A DNA stretch of 64,000 nt from Diacronema lutheri (taxonomy: Eukaryota; Haptophyta; Pavlovophyceae; Pavlovales; Pavlovaceae). The notes under the pieces were generated by a model that was given only the letters and a program-made list of their open reading frames with translations, had not been told where the DNA came from and made no database searches. A program made the translations under genes and the position numbers. The DNA lies in the NCBI GenBank assembly GCA_019448385.1, contig JAGTXO010000018.1, positions 248,001-312,000 on the forward strand, written 5' to 3'. Below, one piece after another: positions 61,417 to 64,000 of the stretch (position 1 is its first letter; each line of letters begins with the position of its first letter).

Positions 61417-63928
61417 CTACTGCTGCTCTTGCTGCGGCTCCTCGCCTCGGTCGGCAGGCATCGCCGCCTCGTTTCTGGACGACACGCCTGACAACGCGCC
61501 CGGCAGCGCGATCGCGACGGCCGCGTCGGTCTCGTAGGCGCCGTCGCCCGCGGGTGCGGCGATTGGGTTGGTCAGCGGCTGCCACGGCGGCGCCTGCATC
61601 AGCGGTGGCGGGTACGCAGCGCGCGCCGGCTCGTTCGCGCGCTTGCCGCCACCGCCGCTGCCGGTGGCTCCGCGCATGAGCTTCGCAAGGAGGGCGGCCT
61701 CCATGCTGGCGAATGGCTTCTCGACGAGCAGAAACGACGCAAGGGAGAGCACGTACGACGCGAGCAGCACCGCGACGTAGTTGACCGTCACGTCGACGCG
61801 CGAGAAGGTCTTGTAGTCGAGTGCGGAGAAGTACAGCCCGAGGATGATGACCAGGTGCCACAGGCTGCGGGGCGCGCGGTCGAAGGGCGAGACGCGCGGC
61901 GCGCGGGGCGGCCGCGCAGGCGGCGTGAGGCGCGCGCGCGACGCGCCAGGCGCGCGGCGGCGGCGGTGCGCGCGCGTACTATGCGCCGTAGGAGAGCTTG
62001 GCGAGGACCTGCCAGAGCGGAGCCGAGAGGAGCGCGCGCACTGGCCCGCCGCGCCCAGAGAGCAGCCAGTGCGAGAGGCCACACAGGCCGAGCGCCCACA
62101 GCTGGCGCTGCGTGCCATTGTACACGTCCTTGGCCGGCGGCGTCCACCGCTGCGCGCTCTTGTCGAAGAGCCCGCCCGCGCTGAAGTTGGTCCACGGCAG
62201 GAGGAAGACGGCGAGCAGCACGCCGACGCTCGCCGCCCAGCCGGCCGCGTGCGCCCACGTCGCGCGCTCGCGGCGCGCGACGAGCGGCGCGCGCTCGCCC
62301 CCGGCGTCGGATGGGAGCCGCGCGCCGAACCGCGCCGCGCGCGCGCGCTCATGCAGGAAAATGCCGAAGAGCACGCCGACCGCGTACGTGCCGCAGCGCG
62401 TGTGCGGCTCGGCGTAGAGGTACTTGCCGTTCGCCACGTCGAGCGTCGTGATGTCCGCGGCGTAGGCGTGCGAGAGCGCGGCGGACGCGCCGACGGAGAG
62501 CGCGAGCGCGCCCACGAAGAAGCCGACGACGAGGCGAGGCGCCGCCGGGTAGAAAGGCAGCGCGAAGGCAGCCGCTGCGAAGAACTGCATGTCGTTCGCC
62601 AGGTACCACGACCACCCCATGCAGCCCGCTGTGCCGTTCTGCCCGTCCTCGCCGAGCACGTTGTTCACGTAGAGCAGGTTGGTCCACCACGTGCGCGTGC
62701 ACACCTCACCCGAGCGCTGCGCCTGCGCCCACAGAGGGCCCGAGCCGACGAGCGGGAGGACGTGCGTGTACGCGAAGAGCACGTAGGCGTAGACAGGGGT
62801 GAGCCGCGCCAGCCGGTGCAGCAGCGCGGTTGCGGCCTGCGCGAGGGCGCGGCGGACGCCGACGGGCGCGCGCTGCTCGCCGTCGCCCCGCGCGTCCGCG
62901 CGCCGAAGCAGCGCGAGCGCGGCGAGCAGTCCGCTCATCCAGAAGAAGGTGTCGACGCTCGAGAAGGCGCCCAGAATGGCCGTCACCTCGAAGGAGCGAA
63001 GGTAGTCCGAGACGGCGGGCACGACATTCTTGGAGGAGAAGGCGGCGATGAGGAACTGGTGGCCGAGCTCGACGTACCCCGTCGAGAGCACGCGCAGGCC
63101 GTCGAGGAAATCGAGCTCGCCCGCCGGGCGCGTCGCGACGAGCCGGCGCGCGTTGCCGACCGCGTCGAAGTGGCGCGCCCACGCGAAGCGCGGCGCGCCG
63201 CCTGGCAGCGCGCCGTGGCGCGCGTGCCACGCGGGGCGGAGGAGGTGCGCAACCAGCGTGCTGCCAACCACCGCCGCGCCGAGCGTCGCCGTGACCACCG
63301 CCATCGCGAGCGCGCCCGGCGTGAGGTCGTACGAAACGTCCTCGGCGCAAAAGGAGCGCGACCGCACGGCGAGGTACTCGAGCGCCTTGGAGAGCGCCTG
63401 GAGAGCGACGGTGGCGTTGCGCAGGACGGGCACGAGCGCCGCCGTCGCATTCGCTGAGTCGAAAATCAGTAGCTCCTCGCACCGGTATCGCCGCAGGTAG
63501 TCGTGCACCGAGCAGCCGCGCGGCAGGCACAGGCCGAGCGACGGCCCGCCAAACGCCTGCACGGTGCAGTGGTGCGAGGCGGCGTCGGCGACGCAGAGGT
63601 CGTAGCTGCCCATGTCCTTGAACGTGCCCCACGCTGCGAGTGTCTGCTCGTTCCCAACGCCGAGCACCTCGAAGATGCGGTAGAACGGGAGCGGCCGCAA
63701 CAGCGGCGAGCCCGCCGACGCGATCTGTTGCATGGACGTCTGGTTGCACCGGCCGCTGAAGAAGAGCTCCGCGCACTCGGCGAGCGTTGGCGGCGGCTCA
63801 TCTGCCCGCTCCGGCAGGCCGCCACCGCCGGGCCACGGTGACTGCCCCGCGGCGAGCGGAATGAACGCGAGGACGTGTAGGACGGCGCGCATCGGCCGCC
63901 GCATTCGACTGGATGCCGTCGCCGACAA
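61417..63928 (-). CDS. NRF-6-type acyltransferase 3 membrane protein
   Basis: Two exons, 63928-61980 and 61864-61417, joined in phase to SYGAYLWHLVII (up to 798 residues; starts at 63904 or 63892 are also possible). MRRPMRAVLHVLAFIPLAAGQS is a signal peptide. A Cys-rich lumenal NRF domain follows (CAELFFSGRCNQ, CVADAASHHC, CLPRGCSV), then ~10-12 membrane segments of the acyltransferase 3 family: DFLDGLRVLSTGYVELGHQF, FSSVDTFFWMSGLLAA, GWSWYLANDMQFF. The LDGLR..H start of helix 1 is intact. The family includes C. elegans NRF-6, involved in lipid uptake or transport. The cytosolic tail is disordered and ends QQEQQ. Confidence 0.85.
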
Positions 63929-64000
63929 GAATAGGCCGCGCGGGCTTTTTATTAGTTTTTACTCATCCTTTTTAAAAACGTTTGAATGTCAACGCAAATG
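63929..64000. other. AT-rich leader/promoter of the NRF-6-type gene
   Basis: A conspicuously AT-rich 50 bp (TTTTTATTAGTTTTTACTC, then TTTTTAAAAACG) in an otherwise ~70% GC window, just upstream of the minus-strand start. Confidence 0.4.

Noticed and set aside
1-64000. tRNA, rRNA or snRNA genes
   Set aside because: No cloverleaf-like or conserved rRNA/snRNA sequence was recognised by reading; a covariance-model scan was not possible.

Overview
This 64-kb window is nuclear DNA from a GC-rich, intron-containing eukaryotic alga with a complex (secondary or tertiary) red-lineage plastid. Nuclear genes for plastid enzymes (DXS, geranylgeranyl reductase) begin with secretory signal peptides. Two other proteins carry an N-terminal hydrophobic stretch followed by an ASAFAP-like phenylalanine site (SAAFVPL, GLCFRAP). 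A haptophyte fits best; a pelagophyte or other red-lineage alga cannot be excluded from sequence alone. Introns start mostly GTGCGC and end GCGCAG, and many hold C or G homopolymers, pentamer arrays or minisatellites. No rRNA, tRNA or CRISPR array was seen.

Layout. 1-8.9 kb is accessory DNA: the right end of a TIR element (1-134), two tandem copies of a ~3.3-kb unit (137-6812), each encoding a putatively organelle-targeted coiled-coil protein, then a complete 2.07-kb TIR element (6813-8880) inserted at the same TA position of the unit. 8.9-26.6 kb holds a lipoxygenase-like gene, a small conserved plastid-type protein, an ABCD transporter, RACK1, a GHITM/Bax-inhibitor protein, a two-lobed beta-rich protein, a YL1-C protein and the spliceosomal helicase PRP5/DDX46. 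27-45 kb holds a GARP transcription factor, a WW-CUE metacaspase, a patatin-like lipase, a LYR protein, two small candidate genes, an Xaa-Pro aminopeptidase, a GNAT, AP-1 mu and a vanadium-haloperoxidase-like protein. 45-64 kb holds a KNL2/M18BP1-like centromere protein, an SLC25 carrier, a vWA protein, DXS, geranylgeranyl reductase (CHLP), a bacterial-type LpxL/HtrB acyltransferase, a CC2D1 homologue and an NRF-6-type acyltransferase.

Most genes lie in head-to-head or tail-to-tail pairs with very short spacers (down to 24 bp between start codons). Exon boundaries given here were placed by reading frame, splice dinucleotides and family alignment from memory; nearly all close in phase. DXS and CHLP are neighbours and belong to one route: DXS starts the plastid MEP pathway, and CHLP reduces its geranylgeranyl products to the phytyl chain. 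The most unusual items are the KNL2-like gene (SANTA, CENP-C-like and SANT modules in one protein, with a satellite-like intron and an interstitial telomere repeat), the haloperoxidase-like protein lacking the PSGH histidine, the tandem unit bounded by TIR elements, and the intron-end signature.
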